A DNA stretch of 42,851 bases from Planctomycetota bacterium (GTDB lineage: Bacteria > Planctomycetota > Phycisphaerae > Sedimentisphaerales > Anaerobacaceae): contig CP070728.1 in NCBI GenBank assembly GCA_020351025.1, positions 976,091-1,018,941 of the forward strand, in the 5' to 3' direction. Under the pieces are notes generated by a model that was not told the DNA's origin, did not search any database, and saw only the letters and a list, made by a program, of their open reading frames with translations. Every line of letters starts with the position of its first letter. Position 1 is the first letter of the stretch. Shown in pieces: positions 15,792 through 24,388 of the stretch. The translations under genes and the position numbers were made by a program.

Positions 15792-16252
15792 ATTAACAGT
15801 TTCCACCGCTGCTTCATACCTTCTATTATTTTGGCGTCAGCCGCCGCCAAGGCAGAATTCTCATCACAAAGGTTAAAATGTCTCAAGCCAAATCTACCTT
15901 CCACGATTCGCTCGCCGGCTGACTCACCAAAACCGCTAAAGCTGCTGATGTTCTCCTCGATAGTTTTCGCCTCAACCGTATATTCTACCATTGAGCCAGG
16001 CGCCAGAAAACTCTTATATTTTACATTCCGCGCTTCTTCAAGCAATATCATACTGTGAGCAAAATTCTCAGACTCCCGCACCAGCCAGGATGCCGATTCA
16101 ATCAACCCTTCTAAAAGAAGCACGCCCGGCAACACAGGAAACGTCGGAAAATGGTCCGCCAAATATTCTTCTGCCAGCGAAACGTTCTTGACCGTCTTTA
16201 TTGCCTTACCACTATCCAGCGAAACAATCCTGTCAATGAGTATAAATCTCAT
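15788..16252 (-). CDS. 3-hydroxyacyl-ACP dehydratase, FabZ-like hotdog protein (second paralogue)
   Basis: This is a 154-aa hotdog protein when started at the ATG at 16252 (MRFILIDRIV). That start is chosen because it aligns exactly with the start of the paralogue (MRWIWIDKFI). An upstream in-frame extension to 16363 is Arg/Lys-rich and not family-like. The catalytic pair is His34 (ADHFPTFPVLPG) and Glu48 (LLLEGLIES). It differs from its paralogue in keeping the PGV turn and in a C-terminal extension (about 125-154). It is the first gene of the minus-strand acyl-chain run, followed by ACP after a 90-base gap. No clear ribosome-binding site precedes either candidate start. Confidence 0.82.
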   Translation of the reverse strand: MRFILIDRIVSLDSGKAIKTVKNVSLAEEYLADHFPTFPVLPGVLLLEGLIESASWLVRESENFAHSMILLEEARNVKYKSFLAPGSMVEYTVEAKTIEENISSFSGFGESAGERIVEGRFGLRHFNLCDENSALAAADAKIIEGMKQRWKLLM

Positions 16253-16349
16253 AATTGCAGCCATTGTAGTAATGAACAAATAATTTTCCAGCCTTTTTTC
16301 CCTTTTTTGACGCCTCTCATACCTAATCTCAAGCCCAGCAGGATTGGTG

Positions 16350-16378
16350 TTGGAAAATCTCACACAATAGAATATACT
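16350..16378 (+). promoter_or_regulatory. Promoter candidate for the GNAT gene
   Basis: TTGGAA (16350-16355) and TATACT (16373-16378) are 17 bases apart. The predicted start site near 16385 is only about five bases before the ATG at 16390, so the transcript would be almost leaderless. Only a weak Shine-Dalgarno is present, consistent with that reading. Confidence 0.35.
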
Positions 16379-16389
16379 TTCTAATAAGT

Positions 16390-16854
16390 ATGAAAATACG
16401 AAACGCTAAAATTTCAGATGCCAAAGCCATCTATTCTCTGATTAACTCCTATGCCGAACGCGACAAAATGCTGTTTCGTTCGATGGCCGATATTTACGAG
16501 AACTTGCTGTCTTTCATTGTCGCCGAACATGAAGGCAGTGTGCTTGGATGCTGCGCCTTGCAGATTATCTGGTCCGACCTGGCTGAGATAAAATCACTAT
16601 CTGTCGATGAAACAAACACAGGCACCGGTGTCGGCAAAATGCTCGTAGCCGCTGCCGTTGACCAAGCCAAGCTGCTTGGTCTGCCAAGGGTCTTCGCACT
16701 TACTCTAACACCCAACTTCTTTGAAAAAATGGGCTTTAAGGTTATTGAAAGAGACGCCCTGCCAATGAAGGTCTGGAGCGACTGCGCCAAGTGTCCAAAA
16801 CAGCAACATTGCGATGAAATAGCGGTCATTAAGAAATTAAAAGCTGAGAGCTAA
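16390..16854 (+). CDS. GNAT N-acetyltransferase, short ArgA-like
   Basis: This 154-aa GNAT-fold protein has an N-terminal MKIRNAKISDAKAIYSLI block. The acetyl-CoA loop is in TGTGVGKMLVAAAV (about residues 76-89), and a late FFEKMGFKVIERDALPMKVW segment follows. The Cys-rich DCAKCPKQQHC stretch near residues 136-146 is a feature I recall in short N-acetylglutamate synthase-like proteins. Acetylation of glutamate for arginine synthesis is therefore plausible, and argG is present 12 kb away, but no arginine gene is adjacent. Its stop codon lies inside a 7-nt-period repeat, so the last residues (KAES) come from the repeat. It converges with the permease gene at 16947. Confidence 0.85.
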   Translation: MKIRNAKISDAKAIYSLINSYAERDKMLFRSMADIYENLLSFIVAEHEGSVLGCCALQIIWSDLAEIKSLSVDETNTGTGVGKMLVAAAVDQAKLLGLPRVFALTLTPNFFEKMGFKVIERDALPMKVWSDCAKCPKQQHCDEIAVIKKLKAES

Positions 16855-16890
16855 AAGCTAAAAACCATAGTGTAAAACTTAAAATTAGGT
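16842..16890. repeat. Array of seven degenerate heptads at the end of the GNAT gene
   Basis: Units AGCTGAG (16842), AGCTAAA (16849), AGCTAAA (16856), AACCATA (16863), GTGTAAA (16870), ACTTAAA (16877) and ATTAGGT (16884) hold a 7-nt register for 49 bases. The GNAT stop TAA (16852-16854) falls within the second unit. Confidence 0.7.
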
Positions 16891-16931
16891 AAGTTTTGAA
16901 TTTTAAGTTCTGGTTTTGCATTTTTAGCTTT
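16853..16931. repeat. Nested inverted repeat between convergent genes (possible bidirectional terminator)
   Basis: AAAGCTAAAAACCA (16854-16867) pairs with TGGTTTTgcaTTTTTAGCTTT (16911-16931), and AACTTAAAATT pairs with AATTTTAAGTT (16899-16909) inside it. The result is an AT-rich, long stem between the ends of the GNAT and permease genes. It could stop transcription from both sides, but the stem is weak in GC. It may simply be two heptad arrays in opposite orientation. Confidence 0.5.
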
Positions 16932-16946
16932 GAGTTTTACGCTTTT

Positions 16947-17909
16947 TTATCCTACCTCCCGCCTCTGGAACAGAGCAATAGCCAGCAGAAGTATTGCTGC
17001 CGTGTAGCAAAGGGCATAGGAGCCGCTTATTAAAATATATTTTAACGGAACCTCGCTGCCTTCGTAAATGGCATCGCTTATCCAGAAAATCTGCAAATTG
17101 GGTACCAAAAACCTGCCTATTCGGGCCCAAATGCTGGTCTCAGCAAATCTGCCGAATACGTAATCATTTATAAGGCCAAGCAGAAATATACCAACGCAGG
17201 CCGAAAGCGTTACTACTATGTTAAACCGGGCCGAGATTGCCACCGCCAGTGCTACAATTATAACAGCAGCCAACAGCAGTAATACTGAACCGTACACGTC
17301 AAGGGCGTTAATACCATTCTCTTTTGGATTAAATTGCCACGTTCGGTCGATAAAATACAAAAATACTATGCAAAATGTAGCAAATATGCCAAGCAAAACT
17401 ATCGCCGTTGAAGAAAACTTCCAGTCATAAACATAGTTGAAAAAAGAACTTAGCAAAAATGCTGACACCACGGCAACTATTGTGCAGCCCAAAACTGTCC
17501 AGTCATGTGTATCACTTAGCGACTCAGGCACACCGTGTCTGACTGTCATAAGTAGCCCGATAGTGCAAATATAATGTGCCAGTGCCACCGCTGCTGCAAC
17601 ACCAAAAAATTTCGCAATAATGAATATCGGACGTTGAACCGGTTTGCTCAGAACGGTGGTTATAGTTTTATTCTCTATCTCCTCCGCCACAGCACCGGAT
17701 GCGGAAAAAATTGCTATGAACAAGCTGGTTAGAAATAACGTAGATAACCCTATCTCGCGCAGTAGTTTATTGTCGTCGCCCATAGTGTACATCGATAGGG
17801 ACGGACTTATAAAAAATAATAGCAGCGCAGCAAAAATAATTACTGCATAGACCGGTTTTCGTAATGTTTCTATGAACGTATTTTTTGCAATTGTCAATAG
17901 TTTACGCAT
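16947..17909 (-). CDS. ABC-2 type transporter permease
   Basis: This 320-aa protein has about six membrane segments (near residues 20-38, 55-75, 105-125, 140-165, 175-190, 205-245 and a final one near 295-315). The cytoplasmic motif KTITTVLSKPVQRPIFIIAKF (about 80-100) is typical of ABC-2 permeases that form export channels. The same motif appears as IYTVITKPIRRYQLLLGK in the permease at 25614. The two N-termini are also similar (IAKNTFIETLRK and VAKNTIKQAVRM), so they are paralogues. No ATPase lies next to this gene on its strand. The nearest is the ATPase at 24389 across the SPFH run. A good promoter lies upstream at 17996-17967. The substrate is unknown. Confidence 0.85.
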   Translation of the reverse strand: MRKLLTIAKNTFIETLRKPVYAVIIFAALLLFFISPSLSMYTMGDDNKLLREIGLSTLFLTSLFIAIFSASGAVAEEIENKTITTVLSKPVQRPIFIIAKFFGVAAAVALAHYICTIGLLMTVRHGVPESLSDTHDWTVLGCTIVAVVSAFLLSSFFNYVYDWKFSSTAIVLLGIFATFCIVFLYFIDRTWQFNPKENGINALDVYGSVLLLLAAVIIVALAVAISARFNIVVTLSACVGIFLLGLINDYVFGRFAETSIWARIGRFLVPNLQIFWISDAIYEGSEVPLKYILISGSYALCYTAAILLLAIALFQRREVG

Positions 17910-17966
17910 TGCTCACTACCGTCTTACTCGGTCTTTGGGCTCCAAAACCATCGGTATTGGGACACA

Positions 17967-17996
17967 GTAATATTTTTTCGCAGTTGCTTCTGTCAA
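17967..17996 (-). promoter_or_regulatory. Sigma-70-type promoter candidate for the ABC-2 permease
   Basis: On the minus strand TTGACA (17996-17991) is followed after 18 bases by TATTAC (17972-17967). The predicted start near 17960 leaves a leader of about 50 bases before the ATG at 17909. The -35 box is perfect. The -10 box matches four of six positions. Confidence 0.5.
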
Positions 17997-18109
17997 AATA
18001 ACATATACTTTTATATTATATTACTTTTAATTCGTAAAGGACTTTTGCTCTAGTGGATTTATACTAAACTTGTGTTGCTTTTGTTCAAAGTGCAAAACCA
18101 GGTTAAAAA

Positions 18110-20176
18110 ATGACAATATCATCCAAACGTGCTGAATACATAGCTCGGGTATCCCTCATCTTGAGCGTTGCATTTTTCGGTATTGCCTTTTTTGTAGGCC
18201 GCTGGAGCGGTTTTTTCCCAATCTCCGCTATCTGCTGGCTTATCCTCTCAGCCGCACTCGTCTGGCTGGTCCTCACGATTCAGTTTCACCAACGTGCTTT
18301 AGCCGAACAGGAAAGGCTCGATATGAGCCAACTGGCCGAGAGTAAGCAGGCTTCCACAATATTCCAAGCCAAGGGCGAACGTGCCGCTATGTTTGCCGTC
18401 GCTCAACGCCGGCTCGAATTACTCGAAAAGTGGTTCATTCCCATTTTTTCAGCATCCATAGCAGCCTACCAAATAGCAATCGGACTGTACTTATTAAAAA
18501 TCATTCCTGCAGACCCCGATATCCAGGCAAAACAACCTTTGATTTGTGCAACCTCTATGACGGCGATAGCATTTATCTGCTTCATTGTCTCACGCTACGC
18601 CACCGGTATGTCAGCCCAGATGCACTGGAAACCCTTAAGAGCAGGAGGAAGCATCTTTCTGGGAATTGCTGTCTTATGTTTTGCACTGGCCATCTCTTTG
18701 GCTCTTGCACAATTCAAGATTTTCGCAGGTATAACTGCAATTAGCCTTGCTGCTCCCATCCTCCTAATCATCCTTGGAGCAGAAAACGCACTCAATATCG
18801 TCATGGACATATATCGCCCAAGGCTAAAGGGACAATATAGTCGAAGCGCATTTGACAGTAGACTACTCGGAATTATAAATGAACCAGGCGGAATACTTCG
18901 CACCGCCGCAAGTGCTATCGATTATCAGTTCGGCTTCAAAGTCTCCCAAACCTGGTTTTACAAACTTCTTGAAAAAGCGATTATACCGCTGGTCTTATTC
19001 GCCGCCGTTACTCTGCATCTGTTAAGCTGCATTGTCGTAGTAGCCCCAAATGAACAGGCGATAATAGAACACTTTGGCAATCCTATAAAACAAACCGGCG
19101 AAAAGAGAATCATCGGTCCAGGACTATCCTTCAAATGGCCCTGGCCAATCGATATTACCTACAAACATCCCACGGAAAAAGTTTCAGAAATTTACATCGG
19201 ATATGCTCCCAAAATCGACCCAAAAACTAAGGAAGTTATACATGAGAAGTCGCTGCTCTGGGGCAAAGCCCATTACGAGGAAGAATACCTTCTTCTTGTA
19301 GCCAGTGAACAGACATCCGGCAAGTTGGCCCCCGGAGCTGTGCCGGTAAGTCTCGTAATCGCTACTATACCGGTTCAGTACAAAATAAAGGATTTGTATT
19401 CGTTTCTCTATAATCATAATCAGCCTGAGAAGCTGCTTGAGTCTATTTGTTATCGCGAACTTACGAAGTTTGCTGCCAGCGCAAAAATTGAAGTCGATAG
19501 CGAAGCTGATATGAATCAGAGTCTGCTTGGAGCAGGCCGCGCAGAAGCCAAACGCATCTTAACAAACAACATCCAGACCGCTGTCGACAAAGCCGAACTG
19601 GGCGTCGAAATCATCTTCCTCGGCCTCCAGGGAATCCACCCTCCACCCGAAGTTGCGGTAGACTATCAAAAGGTCATCGGCGTTGTGCAAAAAAAACAGG
19701 CACTTGTCCTCGCTGCACACTCACAACGCAACAAAACTTTGAGCTCCCTTGCAGGCTCTGTCAATGATGCCAACAAACTCTATACTCTTGCGTCCGAATA
19801 CCAGCACGCCAAAGAGAACAATCAACCTGAAAAAATTGAAAAACTTGGCAACGAATTGGATTCGGCTTTTGCTCAGGCAAAAGGAGATATCTTTAACACA
19901 TTACGACAAGCACAAAGTTATGCCTTTGAAAAGGCGACACTTGCCAGGGCAACAGGACAGCGCTTCGCCAGCCAGCTTAAGGCATACCAGGCTGGGGGGC
20001 AAATCTACAAACGCCAGCTTAGATTAGCAGTATTCGAAGAGGCCCTCGAGAATATAAGAAAATTCGTCGTCGTTGCCGACCAAAACGACACGCAGGTCTT
20101 CATAATCGATGTTCAGGAAAAACTAACCCCCAGTCTATATGATTTATCGGGATTTGAGGAGAGTAGCCAAAAATGA
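18110..20176 (+). CDS. SPFH/Band 7 protein with a six-helix N-terminal membrane domain (HflK-like)
   Basis: This 688-aa protein has two parts. Residues 1-235 contain six hydrophobic segments (about 13-30, 35-57, 108-131, 144-161, 179-201 and 205-228), with a charged Ala/Glu-rich cytoplasmic stretch at 60-105 between the second and third. A seventh segment (about 290-311) leads into a Band 7 domain starting VVAPNEQAIIEHFGN, with GPGLSFKWPWPID typical of HflK/HflC. The C-terminal third is Ala/Gln/Lys-rich and probably forms a coiled coil. Ordinary HflK is near 400 aa with one anchor, so the membrane domain is an addition. It begins the run of three SPFH genes and its stop overlaps the next start as ATGA. 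A scaffold role in membrane microdomains or protease control is a family inference. No ftsH gene is nearby. Confidence 0.87.
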   Translation: MTISSKRAEYIARVSLILSVAFFGIAFFVGRWSGFFPISAICWLILSAALVWLVLTIQFHQRALAEQERLDMSQLAESKQASTIFQAKGERAAMFAVAQRRLELLEKWFIPIFSASIAAYQIAIGLYLLKIIPADPDIQAKQPLICATSMTAIAFICFIVSRYATGMSAQMHWKPLRAGGSIFLGIAVLCFALAISLALAQFKIFAGITAISLAAPILLIILGAENALNIVMDIYRPRLKGQYSRSAFDSRLLGIINEPGGILRTAASAIDYQFGFKVSQTWFYKLLEKAIIPLVLFAAVTLHLLSCIVVVAPNEQAIIEHFGNPIKQTGEKRIIGPGLSFKWPWPIDITYKHPTEKVSEIYIGYAPKIDPKTKEVIHEKSLLWGKAHYEEEYLLLVASEQTSGKLAPGAVPVSLVIATIPVQYKIKDLYSFLYNHNQPEKLLESICYRELTKFAASAKIEVDSEADMNQSLLGAGRAEAKRILTNNIQTAVDKAELGVEIIFLGLQGIHPPPEVAVDYQKVIGVVQKKQALVLAAHSQRNKTLSSLAGSVNDANKLYTLASEYQHAKENNQPEKIEKLGNELDSAFAQAKGDIFNTLRQAQSYAFEKATLARATGQRFASQLKAYQAGGQIYKRQLRLAVFEEALENIRKFVVVADQNDTQVFIIDVQEKLTPSLYDLSGFEESSQK

Positions 20177-21066
20177 AAAATATAGCCGTCACAATCTTCA
20201 TCGTACTTGTAGTTGCCGTTATGGGCCTATATCTTGTTTCCTTCCAGGTCAGGGAAACAGAATCAGCCCTATTAACGACATTCGGCAAGCCAACCCGCCA
20301 AATCACCGAGCCCGGCTGGTATTTCAAATGGCCCATGCCTGTCGAGAGGGTTCACAAATTTGATTCCCGTATGAGAGTTCTTGAAGCCGAACTTGGCGAG
20401 ACAACAACAAAAGGAGCTGTGCCGATTATCGTAAATACTTTCATCGTCTGGAAAATAGCCGAGCCGCTCGAGTTCTTTAACGCCGTCGGAACCATCAAAG
20501 AAGCCGAAAGCAAGTTGCGCAGCCAAATCAGCGACACTCAAAACAAAGTCGTCGGTCAACATTCCTTCGGTGAATTCGTAAACAACGATTTGGAAAAAAT
20601 AAAATTTAAGCAAATTGAAGAGGAAATGCTTGCCAACCTAAAACAGGCTGTCAGAACCGACTACGGCATTGAAATTATGGCGTTCGGCATCAAACAGCTC
20701 AAAGTCAGCGAGGATGTCAGCAAAGATGTCTTTGAGCGCATGAGAGCCGAAAGAAACCGCAAAACTGAAGCCATTATTGCAGAAGGCAACGCCGAGGCAA
20801 CTAAGATAAGAACTGACGCCGATTCAAAAAAGACAGAGCTGCTTGCTGCCGCTGAGGCAAGAGCAAAGGCAATAAGAGGAGAGGGTGACGCCGCGGCCGC
20901 TAAATATTATAAGTTGCTCGAAGAAGACCCGGAACTTGCAATGTTCCTACGAGACATCGAAGCCCTCAAAAAAACTCTTGAGGAAAGGTCGACCATCGTG
21001 ATAAGTGCCGACACCGAACCTTTCAAACTACTGAAAAAAGTGCCGGATATTAAACCCAAAAAATAA
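20173..21066 (+). CDS. hflC: SPFH/Band 7 protein, HflC-like
   Basis: This 297-aa protein has one N-terminal membrane anchor (about residues 5-22). A Band 7 domain follows, starting QVRETESALLTTFGKP, with PGWYFKWPMPVERVHKFDSR, the standard HflC layout. Residues about 190-260 (RAERNRKTEAIIAEGNAEA through AEARAKAIRGEGDAAA) form the long Ala/Glu-rich helix typical of the family. Its ATG overlaps the previous stop (ATGA at 20173), so it is translationally coupled to the larger SPFH protein. In other bacteria HflC pairs with HflK to cage FtsH. Here two HflK-like partners flank it, so a heteromeric cage is likely. Confidence 0.9.
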   Translation: MKNIAVTIFIVLVVAVMGLYLVSFQVRETESALLTTFGKPTRQITEPGWYFKWPMPVERVHKFDSRMRVLEAELGETTTKGAVPIIVNTFIVWKIAEPLEFFNAVGTIKEAESKLRSQISDTQNKVVGQHSFGEFVNNDLEKIKFKQIEEEMLANLKQAVRTDYGIEIMAFGIKQLKVSEDVSKDVFERMRAERNRKTEAIIAEGNAEATKIRTDADSKKTELLAAAEARAKAIRGEGDAAAAKYYKLLEEDPELAMFLRDIEALKKTLEERSTIVISADTEPFKLLKKVPDIKPKK

Positions 21067-21092
21067 TTTCGCCGGATGGAATCTTGCTCGCT

Positions 21093-22382
21093 ATGGCAGA
21101 AAAAAATCGAAAAAACAACCAAAATTTAAAACCGCAATCGGCAGCAAACACACACGACGACCTTGATGCCACCGGCAAATCACTTTCCGAAGCATTGCGA
21201 ACCAGCTTCTTTATCCTCAAGATAATTATGATTGTGCTTGTTATCGTTTTCCTCGCCTCAGGACTTAGAACCGTCGGGCCTGATGAACAGGCGCTGGTTT
21301 TGAGATTTGGAAAAATCCGAGGCATAGGCGAAGAAAGACTCCTCGGGCCTGGGCCTCACTGGGTCTTCCCATATCCAATAGATGAAATTATAAAAATACC
21401 TGTAGCAAAAAAAACAAATCTGCCAATCAACTCATTCTGGTATTATCAGGAAAAAAAAGAATTACTCCCCGAAGGCCCCAAACCCCCTACTCGCATACCA
21501 CAGAAGTTAGAGCCTATAAAAGACGGCTATTGCATTACAAGAAGCGAAAAACAAAGCCAAACCACCCCCGGCGCTACAGGAAGTGACTACAATATTGTAC
21601 ATTGCAAGTGGCAGCTAACTTATAATATCGAGCACCCTGAACGCTTCTTTAAAAATGTATATACCGAAGATGTAAAACCTGGACAACAATTTTCTGATGT
21701 CATAGCAAAAAGTATAACTCCGCTTTTAGAGCATCTGTTTGATACCGCCGTCGTAACAGCAATGGTCAATTATACAATTGATGAAGCAATCTCCAGCCAG
21801 GATAGAATCCCCAAACACGTCAAAAAATTGTTGCAGCAAAAACTCGACGAAATCGAAAGCGGCATAGCCGTTGTATCCGTCCAGCTCACCGACATAACCT
21901 GGCCTCGACAGGTTGATAGCGCATTTTGGGCCTCCATCAGAGCAAGCCAGGAAAGCCAAAAGGCCATTAGTGAAGCCAAAGGTTACGCCGAAAACACACT
22001 CAACGAAGCTGCCGGACCCATCGCCACCAAGCTGCTCGCAGCTCTTGATGACGAAACTATCACCGAGCAGGAAAAAGAGATGCTATGGTCACAGTTGGCA
22101 GGCACTGCCCAGGAAAAAATCGCTCAGGCACGGGCTTATCGAACAAAAGTTCTGGAAACAGCCAAAGCAAATGCCGAATACCTGCAAAAATTACTGCCTG
22201 AATATCGCAAACATCCCGAGCTTGTTATCCAGGAAATCTACCAGGACACTATAGAGTACGTCCTTAACAACGCAGATGAAAAAATGATAATCCAACCTAC
22301 TGAAGGTACCAAAGGCAGAGAGATTAGGGTCCTTTTAAACAGAGACCCCACCATAAAACCAAAATCCGAGAAAGAGAAATAA
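21093..22382 (+). CDS. hflK: SPFH/Band 7 protein, HflK-like
   Basis: This is a 429-aa protein when started at ATG 21093. A TTG at 21084 is an alternative, but the GGA-rich stretch at 21074-21080 lies only three bases from it. A hydrophilic N-terminus (about 1-40) precedes one membrane anchor (about 42-63) and the Band 7 start TVGPDEQALVLRFGKIRG, followed by LGPGPHWVFPYPIDE. An insertion of about 50 residues (KELLPEGPKPPTRIPQKL and following) lies within the Band 7 region. The C-terminal helix is Ala/Glu-rich (AKGYAENTLNEAAGP). It is third in the SPFH run, 26 bases after hflC, and is followed by the P-type ATPase. Confidence 0.88.
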   Translation: MAEKNRKNNQNLKPQSAANTHDDLDATGKSLSEALRTSFFILKIIMIVLVIVFLASGLRTVGPDEQALVLRFGKIRGIGEERLLGPGPHWVFPYPIDEIIKIPVAKKTNLPINSFWYYQEKKELLPEGPKPPTRIPQKLEPIKDGYCITRSEKQSQTTPGATGSDYNIVHCKWQLTYNIEHPERFFKNVYTEDVKPGQQFSDVIAKSITPLLEHLFDTAVVTAMVNYTIDEAISSQDRIPKHVKKLLQQKLDEIESGIAVVSVQLTDITWPRQVDSAFWASIRASQESQKAISEAKGYAENTLNEAAGPIATKLLAALDDETITEQEKEMLWSQLAGTAQEKIAQARAYRTKVLETAKANAEYLQKLLPEYRKHPELVIQEIYQDTIEYVLNNADEKMIIQPTEGTKGREIRVLLNRDPTIKPKSEKEK

Positions 22383-22427
22383 CCCATGTTGAAACCGTAA
22401 TGTTTAGAATGTGAGATAAAAAAACTA

Positions 22428-24377
22428 ATGGCTCACGAACACTTACATTTTAAAGATGATATCGCCGCTGAACATACTCACGGCAAGCAGTTTCGAGTAA
22501 GTATGGCCCTCGTTGGGACGTTGGCGGGCGGGATGCTCCTGTTAAGTAACCTTATAGCCAGATCCAGGTTCCTCTATGGAAGCGTCAGTTTCCATACCGA
22601 GTTTCTCGCTATGCTTGCTGCAATACTCCTCGGCTCACCTGTTGTCCTGCACGCAATAAAAAGCCTCTTAAAAAAAGAAATGCATATGGACGAACTGGTG
22701 GCTCTTGCCATAATTGCCGCCTTTGCTACACAAAATTACGCCACCGCAGGTGCCGTTGGCTTCTTTATGCTTCTAAGCCAGCTTATTGAAAGCAGAACTG
22801 CCCTCGGAGCTCGTGCCTCCATCGAATCGCTTATTAAACTCACTCCAACAAAAGCAAATTTAATCGAACAGGATGCGTCTGAAATAGAAGTAAAAGTTAG
22901 CAAGCTTAAACCTGGTGACCATATCCGTGTTCGGCCGGGTGATAACATTTCTGCCGATGGGGAAGTTATCAAAGGACTTAGTTCCGTTAATGAAGCTACA
23001 ATAACCGGCGAATCTTTACCCGTCGACAAAGTGCCCGGTATGCAGGTCTTCGCCGGTACAACTAATCTTACCGGCGCACTGGACATCGCTGTAACAAAAG
23101 CCGGAAAAGATACTACCCTTGGCAAGGTCCAGTCACTGATTATGCAGGCTGAGCGGACTAAAATACCAATTATGCGGATAATTGACCGATATGTTAAGTG
23201 GTACACCCCAACCATACTGATGATTGCCGGTATCGTCCTGTTTTTCACACGTGATATTAGCAGAGCAATTACAATACTTGTTATTTCGTGTCCCTGTGCC
23301 TTGATCCTGGCGACGCCTACCGCGATGGTAGCTGCAATTTCGGCTTCTGCTCGGCTCGGTATTCTGATAAAGAATGTCGCTGACCTTGAGATTGCAGGCA
23401 AGATGACTGCAATGGTATTTGACAAGACCGGAACTGTTACAACTGGTCGGTTGTACGTCACGAAACTAACACCTGCTGAAAACGTCGAGCCAGCCGAACT
23501 ATTAACACTTGCTGCTTCTGCGGAACTGATGAGCAAACACCCCGCAGCAAGAGCACTAAAGGAGGTAGCAAAAGAGGTAAATCTCTCTTTACCGCCTCCT
23601 GACGACTTCAAAGAAACACCCGGAAAAGGGGTAACAGCTAAGGTTGATTCCGCCAAAATAACCGTCGGAAGAGACACCTTCCTGAAGGAAAACAATGTCG
23701 ATATTGGCAACGTACCCGACCCGGGCCTACACGAAGAGCAGGGTTTTAGCACACTTTATGTAGCAAAAGACTCAAAATATATTGGCTGGATTGGATTGCA
23801 GGACAAAACCAGACCAGAAGCCCAGCAGGCCGTCGGCGATTTACTCGGCATGGGTATAAAAAGGGTAACTATGCTCACCGGTGACAGAGATGAGGTCGCC
23901 AGCCGCGTCGCTGCTGAACTGGGCTGTACCGATTTCAAATCGAAATGTTTGCCACAGGACAAACTATCGATTGTTGAGCAAATCAAAACTGACGGCCACA
24001 TCGTCACTGTCGTCGGAGATGGCATAAATGATGCACCAGCACTGGCTGCCGGCGACCTCGGTATTGCTATGGGTGCTGCCGGAAGCGATGTGGCTATAAA
24101 TTCCGCTTCTATTGCTCTTATGAGTGATGATTTAAAGCGCCTGCCTTTCCTCGTTCAGCTCTCAAGAAAAACCAGAAGCGTTATAAACCAGAATCTCTCC
24201 TTTGGAATTCTTTTTATTATACTTGGCGTTGCTGCCGCTGCTGCTGCATGGCTGCCTGCCATCTACGCCGCATTTTTACATTTCGTGGGCTCTTTAATTG
24301 TCGTTTTTAATAGTGCCCGACTTGTCCGGTACGGAGAGGAACTCGACCACGGACATCCGCTGCAAGATGGAATTTGA
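22428..24377 (+). CDS. P1B-type heavy-metal-translocating ATPase
   Basis: This 649-aa ion pump has all catalytic motifs: TGES at 193-196, the CPC ion-binding motif at 288-290 in TM6, the phosphorylated Asp332 in DKTGT, His371-Pro372 in SKHPAARAL, TGDRDE at 484-489 and GDGINDAPA at 530-538. Eight membrane helices are predicted. There is no HMA metal-binding domain. Instead the first 20 residues are His-rich (AHEHLHF...EHTHGK). TM8 reads LHFVGSLIVVFNSARLVR, with a His where Zn/Cd pumps often have Asp, so the metal (Zn, Cd, Cu or other) is not assignable. It lies between the SPFH run and an ABC system, probably in one transcript. The start ATG follows GTGAG. Confidence 0.93.
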   Translation: MAHEHLHFKDDIAAEHTHGKQFRVSMALVGTLAGGMLLLSNLIARSRFLYGSVSFHTEFLAMLAAILLGSPVVLHAIKSLLKKEMHMDELVALAIIAAFATQNYATAGAVGFFMLLSQLIESRTALGARASIESLIKLTPTKANLIEQDASEIEVKVSKLKPGDHIRVRPGDNISADGEVIKGLSSVNEATITGESLPVDKVPGMQVFAGTTNLTGALDIAVTKAGKDTTLGKVQSLIMQAERTKIPIMRIIDRYVKWYTPTILMIAGIVLFFTRDISRAITILVISCPCALILATPTAMVAAISASARLGILIKNVADLEIAGKMTAMVFDKTGTVTTGRLYVTKLTPAENVEPAELLTLAASAELMSKHPAARALKEVAKEVNLSLPPPDDFKETPGKGVTAKVDSAKITVGRDTFLKENNVDIGNVPDPGLHEEQGFSTLYVAKDSKYIGWIGLQDKTRPEAQQAVGDLLGMGIKRVTMLTGDRDEVASRVAAELGCTDFKSKCLPQDKLSIVEQIKTDGHIVTVVGDGINDAPALAAGDLGIAMGAAGSDVAINSASIALMSDDLKRLPFLVQLSRKTRSVINQNLSFGILFIILGVAAAAAAWLPAIYAAFLHFVGSLIVVFNSARLVRYGEELDHGHPLQDGI

Positions 24378-24388
24378 GATATAAAAAT

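Noticed and set aside
16253-16363. N-terminal extension of the second dehydratase gene (37 codons)
   Set aside because: It is Arg/Lys-rich and not present in the paralogue, whose start aligns with ATG 16252.
17910-18109. Promoter for the first SPFH gene
   Set aside because: TATACT at 18060-18065 has no acceptable -35 partner at 16-18 bases, so no plus-strand promoter was called.
22736-23752. 338-aa open frame on the minus strand
   Set aside because: It is antisense to the P1B ATPase gene, has low-complexity Ser/Val/Ile composition and shows no family motif. It is a shadow frame.
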